Part shown: positions 14,968 to 15,035 of the stretch, one piece after another
Position numbering within the stretch: position 1 is the first letter of the stretch
Layout of the letters: every line of letters starts with the position of its first letter
Assembly: GCA_964496245.1 (NCBI GenBank)
Contig: CAZBZG010000098.1
Span: forward strand, 1-15,035
Direction: 5' to 3'
Source: CAZBZG01 sp964496245
Lineage (GTDB): Bacteria; Planctomycetota; SZUA-567
Length of the DNA: 15,035 nt
Notes under the pieces: model-generated
Told to the model about the DNA's origin: nothing
The model's input: only the letters and a program-made list of their open reading frames with translations
Databases searched by the model: none
Made by a program: the position numbers and the translations under genes

Positions 14968-15035
14968 GACACTGTTCACTCAACATCATCGCAATTCCAG
15001 GCAACGCCTTGTCCTGCAGTGCATTTCAGCACCAC

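Overview
This is a GC-rich bacterial window with the housekeeping genes dnaG, rpoD and asnS, surrounded by accessory genes: a PA14/PKD exported protein, an FHA protein, a purple-acid-phosphatase-like lipoprotein with a CBM9 module, and an AraC regulator divergent from a uroporphyrinogen-decarboxylase-like protein. That mix, together with an extragenic CCACGAAGGAC-type repeat, suggests a member of the PVC/Kiritimatiellota-Verrucomicrobiota-Lentisphaerota group or a similar lineage such as Hydrogenedentota. This placement is an inference from gene content; no rRNA is present.

Layout. 1-2730 (minus strand): three genes separated by only 2-3 bases, read in the order coiled-coil C4 zinc-ribbon protein, FHA protein, exported PA14/PKD protein; the last runs off the left edge. 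2819-2847: a rho-independent terminator closing the upstream unit. 2858-6640 (minus): dnaG then rpoD, 21 bases apart, driven by a near-consensus promoter (TTGACA-N17-TAAGAT) at 6693-6721; rpsU, often found with this pair, is absent. 6641-7029: a gene-free stretch with that promoter, an elaborate imperfect inverted repeat (6782-6856) that folds on paper as a three-way junction, and a plus-strand promoter whose predicted transcript start falls on the ATG of the next gene. 7030-7641 (plus): a multi-pass membrane protein with a long acidic tail. 7720-8262 (minus): a small conserved-looking protein, convergent with it. 8263-8639: two divergent promoters. 8640-10856 (plus): a lipoprotein with a purple-acid-phosphatase-like fold that has lost its metal ligands, fused to a CBM9-type module. 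10857-11235: gene-free, with an inverted pair of CCACGAAGGAC repeats and two hairpins. 11236-12624 (minus): asnS. 12734-13714 (minus): AraC-family regulator. 13889-14941 (plus): UroD-like protein, divergent from the regulator.

How the genes may work together. dnaG-rpoD is a self-contained macromolecular-synthesis unit with a recognisable promoter and terminator. Several promoter candidates in the window fit the TTGaca-N16/17-TAtaaT pattern, as expected for the sigma factor encoded here. The AraC/UroD-like pair is probably a local regulatory unit for a small catabolic or methyl-transfer function. The zinc-ribbon/FHA/PA14 set is probably co-translated and may link an intracellular phospho-dependent adaptor to a cell-surface protein, but its function is unknown. 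No CRISPR array, tRNA, rRNA, complete insertion sequence or recognisable defence system was seen.
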